The notes: generated by a model from the letters alone, not told the origin. A stretch of DNA of 37,387 nucleotides from Chitinophagaceae bacterium UBA2793 (GCA_002352045.1 DEHT01000050.1:18938-56324); one strand, 5' to 3'. Numbered from the stretch's first letter, positions 24,260 through 35,395 are shown. Numbers and translations are program-made.

Positions 24260-25290
24260 GAGGTAAGCAAGTTGCACAATTTATACAATACCCTTGCTCC
24301 TACATTTTCGTCCCACTCATTTTTACTTACACCTACTTCATTTAAATCGAATCCTATTATTTGCCGGCCCGATTCTTTTACTTTTCTAAACAAATAAAAA
24401 ATTTGTTCTGTTTCAAAACCACCCTGCACCGGAGTACCAGTTTGCGGACAAAGTTTAGGGTCTAAACCATCAATATCAAAACTAATAAATACATGCTGTG
24501 GAAGTTGCGAAACAATATCATCTACAATGCTGCGCCAGGTTTCACCCTCGTACTGTCGTTCTTTAATTACTTTATCAAAAAAAGTAACTACTCTGCCATT
24601 ACTCTTTTGAACATAGTTGAGCTCTTCATCGCAAAAATCTCTTATACCTACCTGCACTAATTTTTTAACTGCAGGCACTTCGCTTAAAACATTGTACATG
24701 ATAGATGCATGCGAATACGTAAAACTTTCATAAGCCTCTCTAAGATCGCAATGAGCATCTATTTGCAAAATGCCAAACTCAGGATACTTTTCACCCATTG
24801 CCTTTATGTAACCAAAGGGTGTGCTGTGGTCTCCTCCCAATAATCCCACTAGTTTTCCCTGTTCCAGTAACTCTTTGGTTTGACCATATACCCAATCATT
24901 CAAAAAAATGCTGCCTTCATTTATTTCTTTCAGCGACTTGCACATGAATTTGTTTTCCTGCAATTGTTCACCATGAGAAATATAATTAATGTATAATTCA
25001 GCTTCCTTTCGCAGGTAATCGCTTTTGGTTAAAACTTTTTTATCTACAGAGCGCATGTAATAACCCTGCTTCCACATATCAGGATAATCAGGGTCAAACA
25101 AATCAACCTGCAGGCTGGCCGTAAACAAATGCTCCGGAGCTCTAGCGGTACCGGCGTTGTAGCTTACTGTAACTTCCCAGGGAATGGGTAATATAATTAA
25201 ACGGGCATCTTCTTCGGTTGTAGGAAGTCCAAAAATATTGTTATCGGGATTACCCACATTATTGGGATCAAAATTCAACAAATCGACCAT
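24247..25290 (-). CDS. ureohydrolase (arginase/agmatinase family)
   Basis: Binuclear metal hydrolase that releases urea from a guanidino compound. Metal ligands are all present: His155 in GGDHS, Asp178, His180 and Asp182 in IDAHCDLRE, and Asp272 and Asp274 in SFDIDGLDP; the family His194 in YSHASIMY is also there. At 347 residues it is longer than typical agmatinase (about 300), with extra sequence between residues about 60 and 125. Agmatine is the default guess for Bacteroidota members, but arginine, guanidinobutyrate or guanidine cannot be excluded. It overlaps the downstream membrane-protein gene by 13 bases and has a TATATTTG element 23 bases upstream. Confidence 0.9.
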   Translation of the reverse strand: MVDLLNFDPNNVGNPDNNIFGLPTTEEDARLIILPIPWEVTVSYNAGTARAPEHLFTASLQVDLFDPDYPDMWKQGYYMRSVDKKVLTKSDYLRKEAELYINYISHGEQLQENKFMCKSLKEINEGSIFLNDWVYGQTKELLEQGKLVGLLGGDHSTPFGYIKAMGEKYPEFGILQIDAHCDLREAYESFTYSHASIMYNVLSEVPAVKKLVQVGIRDFCDEELNYVQKSNGRVVTFFDKVIKERQYEGETWRSIVDDIVSQLPQHVFISFDIDGLDPKLCPQTGTPVQGGFETEQIFYLFRKVKESGRQIIGFDLNEVGVSKNEWDENVGARVLYKLCNLLTSCHP

Positions 25291-25313
25291 GACGATATTT
25301 TAAAAATTTTTTG

Positions 25314-25321
25314 CAAATATA
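25314..25321 (-). promoter_or_regulatory. candidate promoter -7 element for the ureohydrolase gene
   Basis: TATATTTG on the minus strand, exact TAnnTTTG match, 23 bases before the ATG at 25290, within the 180-base divergent gap to ccmE. Confidence 0.5.
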
Positions 25322-25389
25322 GTTTCGTTTTTTGTTTTGGGGTCTGTTAAAAATCAATCTTTTCTTGCTCAATCACCAACCAATTGGGT

Positions 25390-25397
25390 TAACTTTG
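25390..25397 (+). promoter_or_regulatory. candidate promoter -7 element (TAACTTTG) for ccmE-ccmF
   Basis: Exact TAnnTTTG match 73 bases before the ccmE ATG. A weak -33 candidate, CTTG at 25364-25367, lies 22 bases upstream. Confidence 0.45.
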
Positions 25398-25470
25398 CCA
25401 TTCATTTAGAATGAAGCATTTTTGGTAAAAATGCACTCAAAGGAATGTTCATTAAATCTTGAGTATTAAT

Positions 25471-25884
25471 ATGAAAAAAACTCACATTATCATCCTGGTT
25501 GGCATTGCGGCACTTATTGGTGGTTTGCTGGCTTATTCGGTTGATTTTTCTACTTATGATACTATTGCATCTGCTCAGAAAAAACAAGGGAAGTTTGTGC
25601 ATTTAATTGCAAAGCTCGACAAATCGCAGCCTATTGAATACGACCCTGTAAAAAATCCAAACTATGTATCTTTTCACGCCATCGACAGCCTGGGTGGTAA
25701 AACCAAAGTAGTGTATCACAACAGTAAACCTCAGGATATTGAGCGAAGTGAACGCATTGTAATGAAAGGCACTATGAAGGATGGACATTTTGAATGTAAA
25801 GACATTTTGTTGAAATGCCCCAGTAAGTATAAAGACGAAAAGGAACATCTTCAAAATAGCGTAAAAGAAACCACCACTTACTAA
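25471..25884 (+). CDS. ccmE: cytochrome c maturation haem chaperone CcmE, C-x3-Y type
   Basis: Membrane-anchored periplasmic protein that receives haem and passes it to CcmF for attachment to apocytochrome c. The ATG at 25471 gives 137 residues beginning MKKTHIIILVGIAALIGGLL, an uncleaved membrane anchor. The OB-fold domain follows (KFVHLIAKLDKSQPIEYDP through IVMKGTMKDGHFECKDILLK). The haem-binding site of classical CcmE is H-x3-Y; here the motif is Cys116-Pro-Ser-Lys-Tyr120, a C-x3-Y variant. The surrounding sequence fits CcmE and ccmF follows 16 bases later, so identity is firm. The Cys variant implies a different covalent haem link or handling, which is an inference. Confidence 0.92.
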   Translation: MKKTHIIILVGIAALIGGLLAYSVDFSTYDTIASAQKKQGKFVHLIAKLDKSQPIEYDPVKNPNYVSFHAIDSLGGKTKVVYHNSKPQDIERSERIVMKGTMKDGHFECKDILLKCPSKYKDEKEHLQNSVKETTTY

Positions 25885-25900
25885 AAGCAAATCACTGTTG

Positions 25901-28435
<2,535 letters not shown>

Positions 28436-28520
28436 CTTTTTTTTAATCTTTTAAAATTAAGAAAGGTTACTTTAAACTAATGCATGGTATAAAGATGAAA
28501 TGCTAACTTAGTTGCAGAAT

Positions 28521-29192
28521 ATGAATTTGCGAATAATTAGAAAGTTTTCGACCCTCCAACTCTTAATATTGTTTAGTACAATAAGCAATACTTTGTATGG
28601 CCAGGCACCTGTTGCTGGTAATTATGGAATAAACGATACTATTGTTTCGGCGGCCATTGTTTATAATGGCGATACCATAGAAGCCAAAACTTTGGAAAAT
28701 GTTTTTGTTTACTCCAGGTTAAACGAAGCCCAAATGAGTGCCCGGGCAAAATACAATCGTTTAAGAAATGCCGTGTATGTTACCTATCCTTATGCAAGGC
28801 GGGCTGGGATGGTTATGAACGATATTAATGCTAATCTCATTAATGTACACCAAGAAGATGCTCGTAAAAAATATATTAAGTCAAGAGAAAGCGAATTGAG
28901 GAAAGAATTTACCAACCCATTAACCAATTTATCTGTTTACCAGGGAAAAGTTTTAATGAAGTTAATTAACCGGGAAACAGGCAACAACTGTTACGAAATA
29001 ATTAAGGAATATAAGGGCGGATTTAATGCAAGGGTTTATCAAACCGTAGCCTTTTTCTTTAATAGCAACCTCAAACAATCGTACAACGCAAAAGCCGATG
29101 ATGCCCTCATTGAAAAATTTGTGAAGGAAGTTCAACGCATGCATGGCTTTGTAGATAATTTAGAATTGGAACAAAGGCTTAATAAAATGTAA
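28521..29192 (+). CDS. DUF4294 family secreted protein
   Basis: A 223-residue protein started at the ATG at 28521. A signal peptide covers about residues 1-28 (FSTLQLLILFSTISNTLYGQ). The DUF4294 pattern follows: YNGDTIEAKTLENVFVYSR, then YNRLRNAVYVTYPYARRAGMVMNDINANL and the helix-rich end LTNLSVYQGKVLMKLINRETGNNCYEIIKEYKGGFNARVYQ. The family is restricted, as far as I know, to Bacteroidota and its function is unknown. No close partner: a terminator directly follows and the preceding ccmF gene ends 85 bases upstream. Confidence 0.85.
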   Translation: MNLRIIRKFSTLQLLILFSTISNTLYGQAPVAGNYGINDTIVSAAIVYNGDTIEAKTLENVFVYSRLNEAQMSARAKYNRLRNAVYVTYPYARRAGMVMNDINANLINVHQEDARKKYIKSRESELRKEFTNPLTNLSVYQGKVLMKLINRETGNNCYEIIKEYKGGFNARVYQTVAFFFNSNLKQSYNAKADDALIEKFVKEVQRMHGFVDNLELEQRLNKM

Positions 29193-29198
29193 GCAAGT

Positions 29199-29218
29199 GC
29201 TGCGCTCGCAGCTTTTTT
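29199..29218 (+). terminator. intrinsic terminator after the DUF4294 gene
   Basis: Arms 29199-29203 and 29208-29212 form a GC-rich 5-bp stem with a GCTC loop and are followed by six T. It lies 6 bases past the stop. Confidence 0.8.
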
Positions 29219-29334
29219 ATACACATTGGTATTCAAATTGTTTATTAAACTGTGTATTAACATTTTGTAGTACTGTTATTACAAATCATTTGACCATATT
29301 GCAGTAACTTGCGCCCAAAATATTTTAGGCATAA

Positions 29335-30063
29335 ATGAAATTAGATGTATTAGCCATTGGTGCACACCCCGATGATGTGGAATTGAGTTGCTCGGGTGTA
29401 TTGCTGGTGGAAAAAAAGAATGGAAAAAAAGTGGGTATTGCCGACCTCACACAAGGCGAATTAGGAACCAGGGGAACTGCAGAAACCAGGAAACAGGAAG
29501 CAACCGATGCCGCTGCAATTTTAGGTTTAGATATAAGAGTAAATATTGGACTAAGAGATGGCTTTTTTCAAAACAATGAAGCCGATCAATTAGAAGTGAT
29601 TAAAATCATAAGAAAGTTTAAACCCGAAATAGTACTTTGCAATGCACCATCCGACAGGCATCCCGACCATGGGAAAGGAGCATCGCTGGTGAGAGATGCA
29701 TGTTTTTTATCTGGCCTAAGAAAAATAAAAACAGCCTTTGAAGGAGTAGATCAGGAAGCCTGGAGGCCTAAATATGTTTTGAATTATATACAGGACCGTT
29801 TTTTACAACCCAATTTTGTAATTGATATTTCCGATGTAATGCAAACAAAATTGGAAGCCATTAAAGCTTATGGCACACAGTTTAACAGTACCGATAATTC
29901 CGAGCCTCAAACTTATATCTCTACCCCCAATTTTTTAGACAGCATTATTTACCGTTCTAAAATGATGGGTAAAATGATTGGAGTTCAATTTGCGGAAGGT
30001 TTCATTAGTGAAAAAATGATTGGATTAAAATCGCTTGATTCTTTAATAAAAGAAAATACTTAA
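29335..30063 (+). CDS. bshB1: bacillithiol biosynthesis deacetylase BshB1
   Basis: Removes the acetyl group from N-acetylglucosaminyl-malate in the synthesis of the thiol bacillithiol, with zinc as cofactor. The 242 residues are of family length. The metal-binding motif AHPDDVE is at residues 10-16 and the second motif HPDH at 109-112. DLTQGELGTRGTAETR (about 38-53) and YGTQF, in the last third, are also typical of BshB1. The desaturase gene starts 6 bases after the stop, so the two are co-transcribed. BshA and BshC are not in the window. Confidence 0.93.
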   Translation: MKLDVLAIGAHPDDVELSCSGVLLVEKKNGKKVGIADLTQGELGTRGTAETRKQEATDAAAILGLDIRVNIGLRDGFFQNNEADQLEVIKIIRKFKPEIVLCNAPSDRHPDHGKGASLVRDACFLSGLRKIKTAFEGVDQEAWRPKYVLNYIQDRFLQPNFVIDISDVMQTKLEAIKAYGTQFNSTDNSEPQTYISTPNFLDSIIYRSKMMGKMIGVQFAEGFISEKMIGLKSLDSLIKENT

Positions 30064-30069
30064 CATACA

Positions 30070-31152
30070 ATGAGCACATTTGTAACGCCCAAATTCAGGA
30101 ACCTCAATCGTTCTAATTTTCACCAGGAATTGAAGAAGAGGGTCAATAATTATTTTATTGAAAATAAAAAAGAAACCACCGGCAACTGGAGTCTTTATTT
30201 TAAAGCCATTCTATTTTGGAGCCTGTACATAGCATTATATGTACACGTGGTTTTCTTTACACCCGAAGCCTGGTGGGTAGCAATTTTAGAATGTTTGGCA
30301 ATGGGTGGCCTTACTGCTGCCATTGGTTTTAATGTAATGCACGACGGTGGGCATGGCAGTTTTAGCAAAAGTAAATTTTGGAATAAAATTGCAGCCTATT
30401 CAGTAAACGCATTAGGCGCCAGCGGACTAATGTGGAACAACAAACACAACATTGTTCACCATACTTATACCAATATCGACGGTGTAGATGATGATATTGA
30501 AATAAAGCCCATGCTACGCATGTGCGAAACACAGAAAAAATATAAAATTCACCGTTACCAGCATATTTACGTGTGGTTTTTATATACTTTGTTATTAATC
30601 ATTTGGGTATTTATGACCGACTATACCAAATACTTCAAGAAAAAAGTAGGCCCGGTACCTATTAAGAAGCTGAGTGCATTTGATCATTTCGCATTTTGGA
30701 TTGCAAAAATTGGCTACTATTTTATGATGATTGCCTTGCCTATTTACATGGTAGGTTTTGTAAATTGGTTGATTGGATTTTTGGTACTAAGCATGTTTGC
30801 AGGGTTGATATTAAGTGTGGTATTTCAATTGGCACATACAGTAGAGCATACCTCTTTCCCCGAACCTATTGCCGGCACTGTAGATATTGAAAACGAATGG
30901 GCCATTCACCAGCTAGAAACCACCGCTAATTTTGCTCCAAAAAACAAATTGATTTCCTGGTTAGTTGGTGGCCTTAATTTTCAAATTGAGCATCACCTAT
31001 TCCCTAAAGTTTCTCATGTACATTATCCGGCCATTAGTAAAATAATAAAAGATACCTGTGCAGAGTTCAATGTAAAATATATTGAATTCAAACACATGCG
31101 ACAGGCTATTGTTTCTCATGCCTCGCATTTGAAACAAATGGGTATTGCATAA
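30070..31152 (+). CDS. membrane fatty-acid desaturase (acyl-CoA/acyl-lipid type)
   Basis: Di-iron desaturase that introduces a double bond into acyl chains in the cytoplasmic membrane. The three histidine boxes are intact: HDGGH at residues 91-95, HNIVHH at 126-131, and QIEHH at 305-309. The Gln in the third box is typical of front-end (delta-5/delta-6-like) desaturases, although no cytochrome b5 domain is fused. The 360 residues contain four to five hydrophobic helices, including SLYIALYVHVVFF and YTLLLIIWVFM. The exact position of the double bond cannot be told. It is second in an operon with bshB1 and is followed by a strong terminator. Confidence 0.93.
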   Translation: MSTFVTPKFRNLNRSNFHQELKKRVNNYFIENKKETTGNWSLYFKAILFWSLYIALYVHVVFFTPEAWWVAILECLAMGGLTAAIGFNVMHDGGHGSFSKSKFWNKIAAYSVNALGASGLMWNNKHNIVHHTYTNIDGVDDDIEIKPMLRMCETQKKYKIHRYQHIYVWFLYTLLLIIWVFMTDYTKYFKKKVGPVPIKKLSAFDHFAFWIAKIGYYFMMIALPIYMVGFVNWLIGFLVLSMFAGLILSVVFQLAHTVEHTSFPEPIAGTVDIENEWAIHQLETTANFAPKNKLISWLVGGLNFQIEHHLFPKVSHVHYPAISKIIKDTCAEFNVKYIEFKHMRQAIVSHASHLKQMGIA

Positions 31153-31177
31153 ACCAACTCAATAATTAATTAATTGC

Positions 31178-31208
31178 AACCTGTGTTTCGGCACGGGTTT
31201 TTTGTTTT
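31178..31208 (+). terminator. intrinsic terminator after the desaturase
   Basis: Arms 31178-31185 and 31192-31199 pair over 8 bp with one G-T wobble and a 6-base loop, followed by a T-rich run from 31198. Confidence 0.85.
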
Positions 31209-31218
31209 TACTAAATCG

Positions 31219-31226
31219 TACATTTG
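31219..31226 (+). promoter_or_regulatory. candidate promoter -7 element (TACATTTG) for glnS
   Basis: Exact TAnnTTTG match 16 bases before the glnS ATG, immediately after the desaturase terminator. TTTG at 31201-31204 is 14 bases upstream, shorter than usual. Confidence 0.55.
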
Positions 31227-31242
31227 CCACAATTAAAAATAT

Positions 31243-32898
31243 ATGAGCGACGAAAAGAGTTTAAATTTTTTAGAAGAGATAATTGAAAAGGATTTAGCCG
31301 ATGGAAAATATACTTCTATTGTAACCCGTTTTCCGCCGGAACCCAATGGTTATCTGCACATGGGCCATGCTACCAGCATTTGCCTCAACTTTGGCCTCAG
31401 CAAAAAATACCCGGGCTATACCAACCTCCGTTTCGACGATACCAACCCTGTAACAGAAGACACAGAATATGTAGAAAGTATTAAAGAAGATATTAAATGG
31501 TTGGGCTTTGAGTGGAAACATGAGCGCTATGCATCGGATTATTTTGAAGAACTCTATCAATATGCCATTACCCTTATTAAAAAAGGATTGGCCTATGTGG
31601 ACGATATTAGCAGCGAAGAAATGGCCACACTAAAAGGAAGCCCTACAGAGCCCGGGAAAGATAGCCCATTCAGAAACCGAACGGTGGAAGAAAACCTTGA
31701 ATTGTTTGCTCAAATGCGCAATGGCGATTTCCCCGATGGTGCCCGTACATTAAGAGCAAAAATAAATATGAGCCATCCCAATATGCTCATGAGAGATCCA
31801 ATTCTGTATCGAATTAAACATGCGCACCATCACCGCACCGGCGATAAATGGTGCATCTACCCTATGTACGATTTTGCTCATGGCCAAAGCGATTCCATTG
31901 AAAATATAACCCATTCCATTTGCACATTGGAATTTGTTCCCCATAGAGAATTGTACGATTGGTTTATTGAGAAATTAGAAATTTATCCTTCGCATCAATA
32001 CGAATTTGCCCGCCGTAACCTAAGCTATACGGTAATGAGCAAACGAAAACTATTGCAATTGGTAAACGACAAGCATGTGAACGGTTGGGACGATCCACGA
32101 ATGCCAACTATTAGTGGTATGCGCCGCCGTGGTTTTACACCGGCAAGCATTCGAAAATTTTGCGAAACAGTAGGTATTGCCAAAAGAGAAAATGTGGTTG
32201 ACTTTAGCTTACTTGAATTTTGCCTGAGAGAAGATTTGAATAATACGGCATTGAGAGCTATGGCTGTATTGGATCCATTAAAATTAGTGATTACTAATTA
32301 TGAAGATGGTAAAACGGAAGAGCTAACCAGTGAGAATGGGCCCGATGAAGCTTATGGACAAAGAAGCATTCCTTTTAGCAAAGAGCTTTGGATAGAAAGA
32401 GAAGATTTTATGGAAGAGCCTGCAAAAAAATGGTTTAGGCTGGCTCCCGGAGCTATGGTACGTTTAAAGAGTGCTTACATTGTTCGCTGCGATCATTTTA
32501 TTAAAGATGAAAACGGGCAGGTAATTGAACTACAATGCACTTATTTTCCGGAAAGCAAAAGCGGCAGCGATACCAGCGGATTACAAACCAAAGCCGTTAT
32601 TCATTGGGTAAGTGCTCCACATGCAGCTATTGCAGAAGTAAGATTGTACGACCGTTTATTTAAAGTAGAAAACCCATCCAGCGAAGAAGGCGATTTTAAA
32701 GATTATATAAATGCCGATTCTTTACAAGTGGTGAATGCTTTTATTGAGCCATCATTAAAAAATGCAACTCTGCAAAATCGTTATCAGTTTCTTCGCAAAG
32801 GATATTTTTGCCTCGATAAAGACAGTACAGAAAATAAACTTGTTTTCAACAGAACCGTTACTTTAAAGGATGCCTGGGCAAAGGAAATAAAGAAATAA
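31243..32898 (+). CDS. glnS: glutaminyl-tRNA synthetase
   Basis: Attaches glutamine to tRNA-Gln. It is a class I synthetase of 551 residues, the usual length. The HIGH motif appears as HMGH at residues 39-42 in FPPEPNGYLHMGHATS, and the KMSKS motif as MSKR at 265-268. GlnRS-specific blocks include RFDDTNPVTEDTEYVESI, YDFAHGQSDSIENITHSICTLEF and WDDPRMPTISGMRRRGFTP. The C-terminal beta-barrel domain for anticodon recognition starts near residue 335. It has its own promoter element. It converges with the gene at 32903 with 4 bases between the stops, and no terminator is visible between them. Confidence 0.98.
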   Translation: MSDEKSLNFLEEIIEKDLADGKYTSIVTRFPPEPNGYLHMGHATSICLNFGLSKKYPGYTNLRFDDTNPVTEDTEYVESIKEDIKWLGFEWKHERYASDYFEELYQYAITLIKKGLAYVDDISSEEMATLKGSPTEPGKDSPFRNRTVEENLELFAQMRNGDFPDGARTLRAKINMSHPNMLMRDPILYRIKHAHHHRTGDKWCIYPMYDFAHGQSDSIENITHSICTLEFVPHRELYDWFIEKLEIYPSHQYEFARRNLSYTVMSKRKLLQLVNDKHVNGWDDPRMPTISGMRRRGFTPASIRKFCETVGIAKRENVVDFSLLEFCLREDLNNTALRAMAVLDPLKLVITNYEDGKTEELTSENGPDEAYGQRSIPFSKELWIEREDFMEEPAKKWFRLAPGAMVRLKSAYIVRCDHFIKDENGQVIELQCTYFPESKSGSDTSGLQTKAVIHWVSAPHAAIAEVRLYDRLFKVENPSSEEGDFKDYINADSLQVVNAFIEPSLKNATLQNRYQFLRKGYFCLDKDSTENKLVFNRTVTLKDAWAKEIKK

Positions 32899-32902
32899 TA
32901 AT

Positions 32903-33304
32903 TTATACCTGCTTATCGGTATTCACATCAACATCCGGAAATAAAGATGCTATAAACTGAACTATCGGCAACAGTAACACTAAATAAATGCCCAATCTTT
33001 TTTCGGGGCAATAAGCATTGTAACAAGAGCTGTATAAAATAAAAGTTTTAATAGCATAAGCAACCATTAGCCCTGTAATAAACAGGTTGGTTCTTTTTGC
33101 CCAAATTTTTTGTACAAGAAAAAGCACAATGGCAATTACAGACAGTGCTATTAAAAATTTTCCGGGCTTGCCGTATTTATCCTGCTCCGAAAAAAAACCC
33201 GTAAAAATTTTTTGAATATCTGCATGATAGGTCCAGGGCAAAAAACAAATAACTATTAAACCCATTGCGGCAGCAATGCCTATCCACTTACTGTATTTTG
33301 TCAT
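32903..33304 (-). CDS. four-helix membrane protein, uncharacterised
   Basis: A 133-residue protein with four hydrophobic segments: residues about 7-24 (WIGIAAAMGLIVICFLPW), 49-66 (FLIALSVIAIVLFLVQKI), 72-90 (LFITGLMVAYAIKTFILY) and 104-122 (LGIYLVLLLPIVQFIASLF). Between the first two lies a short soluble loop with YHADIQKIFTGFF. A CYNAYC motif (two Cys five residues apart) precedes the last helix and could form a periplasmic disulfide. I do not recognise the family. A TAACTTTG element lies 20 bases before the start. Confidence 0.75.
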   Translation of the reverse strand: MTKYSKWIGIAAAMGLIVICFLPWTYHADIQKIFTGFFSEQDKYGKPGKFLIALSVIAIVLFLVQKIWAKRTNLFITGLMVAYAIKTFILYSSCYNAYCPEKRLGIYLVLLLPIVQFIASLFPDVDVNTDKQV

Positions 33305-33324
33305 TGTTATTTTTTAAAGAGCAG

Positions 33325-33332
33325 CAAAGTTA
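33325..33332 (-). promoter_or_regulatory. candidate promoter -7 element for the 32903-33304 gene
   Basis: TAACTTTG on the minus strand, exact TAnnTTTG match, 20 bases before the ATG at 33304. Confidence 0.5.
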
Positions 33333-33437
33333 TAGGAAACGGACTTTTAAGTACTTATAAATTACAAGAGCCATACAAAAGGCTCAATAGGCTTAGCTTA
33401 AAAAACTTTCTTAAATAATTACTATTGTCCAACTAAG

Positions 33438-33533
33438 TTGGGCTAAAGCCCACTGGGAGAGGATTTGAATCAATAGCCCTGGGCTTAAGCCCAGGGCTAT
33501 TGAAACCAGTACCGCTTATGGGCTTTAGCCCAA
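33438..33533. repeat. nested palindromic intergenic element (REP/BIME- or MITE-like)
   Basis: A central perfect palindrome of 32 bases (33471-33502) is flanked by perfect 15-bp inverted arms at 33438-33452 and 33519-33533. All three contain a GGGCTnnAGCCC-type core (GGGCTAAAGCCC, GGGCTTAAGCCC, GGGCTTTAGCCC), so each can also fold by itself. No open frame is present. The order and nesting resemble paired repetitive extragenic palindromes, which in other bacteria are moved by RAYT transposases. It lies between the symporter gene stop (33576) and the promoter of the next minus gene, and could also terminate or stabilise transcripts. Confidence 0.75.
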
Positions 33534-33575
33534 TTTGAAGTTTTTTAGTAGAACAATAATGTTAAATAATCTTGT

Positions 33576-35249
33576 TTACCAAAACAAGGTATAAAGCGCC
33601 GCTAAAATTCCACAAACCAATAAAGAACCCACAATAAAAGCCGGCTCCATTTTAAACATTTTTTTATCAATCTCCAGGCCATTCGCCTTCACTCCTCTTC
33701 TATGGTCGGCAAGGCTTATCAATACCATTCCAATAACGCAAATGGCAAATACAAAGCCCATTCTATCTAAGAAAGGAATTTCATAAACCCCATCGGCATT
33801 GGCTTTTGAAAAACCAAATTGAGCTAAAAAGCTTAAGTCCATAAAGGATGGTAAAAATTTAAAAAACAAAGAGAACGCAAACCCGCCAATGGTGGCAAAC
33901 AATGCAGCATTAGAGGTAGATTTTTTCCAAAAGAAACCAAGAATAAACATGGCAAAAATTCCGGGGCTTACAAAGCCGGTATATTCCTGGATATACTGGA
34001 AGCCTCCTTTTTTATCAATGCCCATCAACGGCGCAATGAGTACAGCAATTATCATGGCCGCAATCACTGTAATTTTACCCACCTGAACCATTTTCTTTTC
34101 ATCGGCTTCAGGCTTTAATTTCTTTTTATAAATATCTAATGTAAAAATGGTAGAGATACTATTGGCTTTGCCGGCAAGCGAAGCTACCACGGCTGCGGTA
34201 AGTGCTGCAAATGCTAAGCCTTTTAAGCCCGCAGGCAATAAGTTGAGTAAAACCGGGTAAGCCTTATCGGGATTTAATTCTCCGGCCTGCATCATTTCTG
34301 TTTGAAAACTTCCCTGTTGATACAGTACATACGCAGCAATACCGGGTATTACAACAATTACCGGCATCAAAAGTTTTAAAAAAGCTGCAAACAAAATTCC
34401 TTTCCTGGCTGTGGGCAAATCGGCTCCCAATGCTCTTTGGGTAATGTATTGATTGCAACCCCAATAATTTAAATTAACAATCCACATACCACCAATTAAA
34501 ACCGTTAGCCCGGGCAGGTCCATATAATTTGGATTACTCTTATCAAATATCATGTGAAAATGATCGCCTGCCTGGTCGGTCATAATTTTAAAACCATTCA
34601 TAGTACCACTTGTACCAAATTTTTCTGAAACCAAATTCAACGCCAGGTAAGTGGTAACTAAACCGCCGAGAATTAAAAAGAAAACCTGGATTACATCGGT
34701 ATATCCAATTACTTTCATACCGCCCAGTGTAATAAAGATGGCGAATATGGCCAACAGGTACATGCAAAGTGTAGTGTTGATGCCCGAAATACTATTGATG
34801 GCCAAAGCACCCAAATAAAGAATAGATGTAAGATTTACTACCACATATAACAGTAACCAAAACACAGCCATTATCATGGCCACCGTTCCATTGTAGCGCT
34901 GGCTTAGAAACTGCGGCATGGTGTAAATTTTATTTCGCAAATACACTGGAATAAAAAAGATAGCAACAATTAATAAAGTAGCAGCCGACATCCACTCATA
35001 CGTAGAAACAGCAAGACCCAATTTAAAACCACTGCCACTCATGCCAATAAACTGCTCTGCAGAAATATTGGAAGCAATCAATGATGCACCTATGGCCCAC
35101 CAGGTAAGGGAACCTTCGGCCAAAAAATAATCATGCGAAGCGGAAATGGTAGCTTTTCGTTTTTTGCGATAAACCCAATAGCCATAACCGGCCACTATCA
35201 AAAAATAAAAAAGGAAAACTAAATAATCGTTGGTATGCAAACTATTCAT
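33576..35249 (-). CDS. sodium/solute symporter (SSS family, vSGLT-like)
   Basis: Sodium-coupled importer of the LeuT fold, probably for a sugar. The 557 residues contain about 14 helices. The opening YFLAEGSLTWWAIGASLIASNISAEQFIGMSGSGF is the sodium-site region of SGLT members (first helix of the core fold). The segment NLNYWGCNQYITQRALGA near residue 258 corresponds to the substrate-gate helix of Vibrio vSGLT, and ALTAAVVASLAGKANSISTIFTLDIYKK near 350 to the sodium-site helix with the conserved Ala/Ser/Ser pattern. Galactose, glucose or another sugar is possible; no sugar genes are adjacent to guide the choice. The gene stands alone, followed by the nested palindromic element. Confidence 0.92.
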   Translation of the reverse strand: MNSLHTNDYLVFLFYFLIVAGYGYWVYRKKRKATISASHDYFLAEGSLTWWAIGASLIASNISAEQFIGMSGSGFKLGLAVSTYEWMSAATLLIVAIFFIPVYLRNKIYTMPQFLSQRYNGTVAMIMAVFWLLLYVVVNLTSILYLGALAINSISGINTTLCMYLLAIFAIFITLGGMKVIGYTDVIQVFFLILGGLVTTYLALNLVSEKFGTSGTMNGFKIMTDQAGDHFHMIFDKSNPNYMDLPGLTVLIGGMWIVNLNYWGCNQYITQRALGADLPTARKGILFAAFLKLLMPVIVVIPGIAAYVLYQQGSFQTEMMQAGELNPDKAYPVLLNLLPAGLKGLAFAALTAAVVASLAGKANSISTIFTLDIYKKKLKPEADEKKMVQVGKITVIAAMIIAVLIAPLMGIDKKGGFQYIQEYTGFVSPGIFAMFILGFFWKKSTSNAALFATIGGFAFSLFFKFLPSFMDLSFLAQFGFSKANADGVYEIPFLDRMGFVFAICVIGMVLISLADHRRGVKANGLEIDKKMFKMEPAFIVGSLLVCGILAALYTLFW

Positions 35250-35361
35250 ACAGCAATATAAAAGATTTTAAAATATTTGAATAATTAAATTCTTTTAAAA
35301 AAATAAAACCATTTTTTACCCTGTTTAAATTATATTTTGAATTGAAACGATTTGCCTAAAA

Positions 35362-35388
35362 CAAAAAAGGATTGCCGAAGCAATCCCA
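35362..35388 (-). terminator. intrinsic terminator after tRNA-Cys
   Basis: Arms 35369-35375 and 35380-35386 form a perfect 7-bp stem closed by a TTCG tetraloop (minus strand), followed by six T (complement of 35363-35368). It lies 7 bases past the tRNA 3' end. Confidence 0.92.
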
Positions 35389-35395
35389 TTTTAAG

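Noticed and set aside
28436..28470. Terminator after ccmF from the T-run and AT-rich inverted sequence
   Set aside because: The possible stem is almost entirely A-T and the T-run precedes it, so it does not fit an intrinsic terminator.
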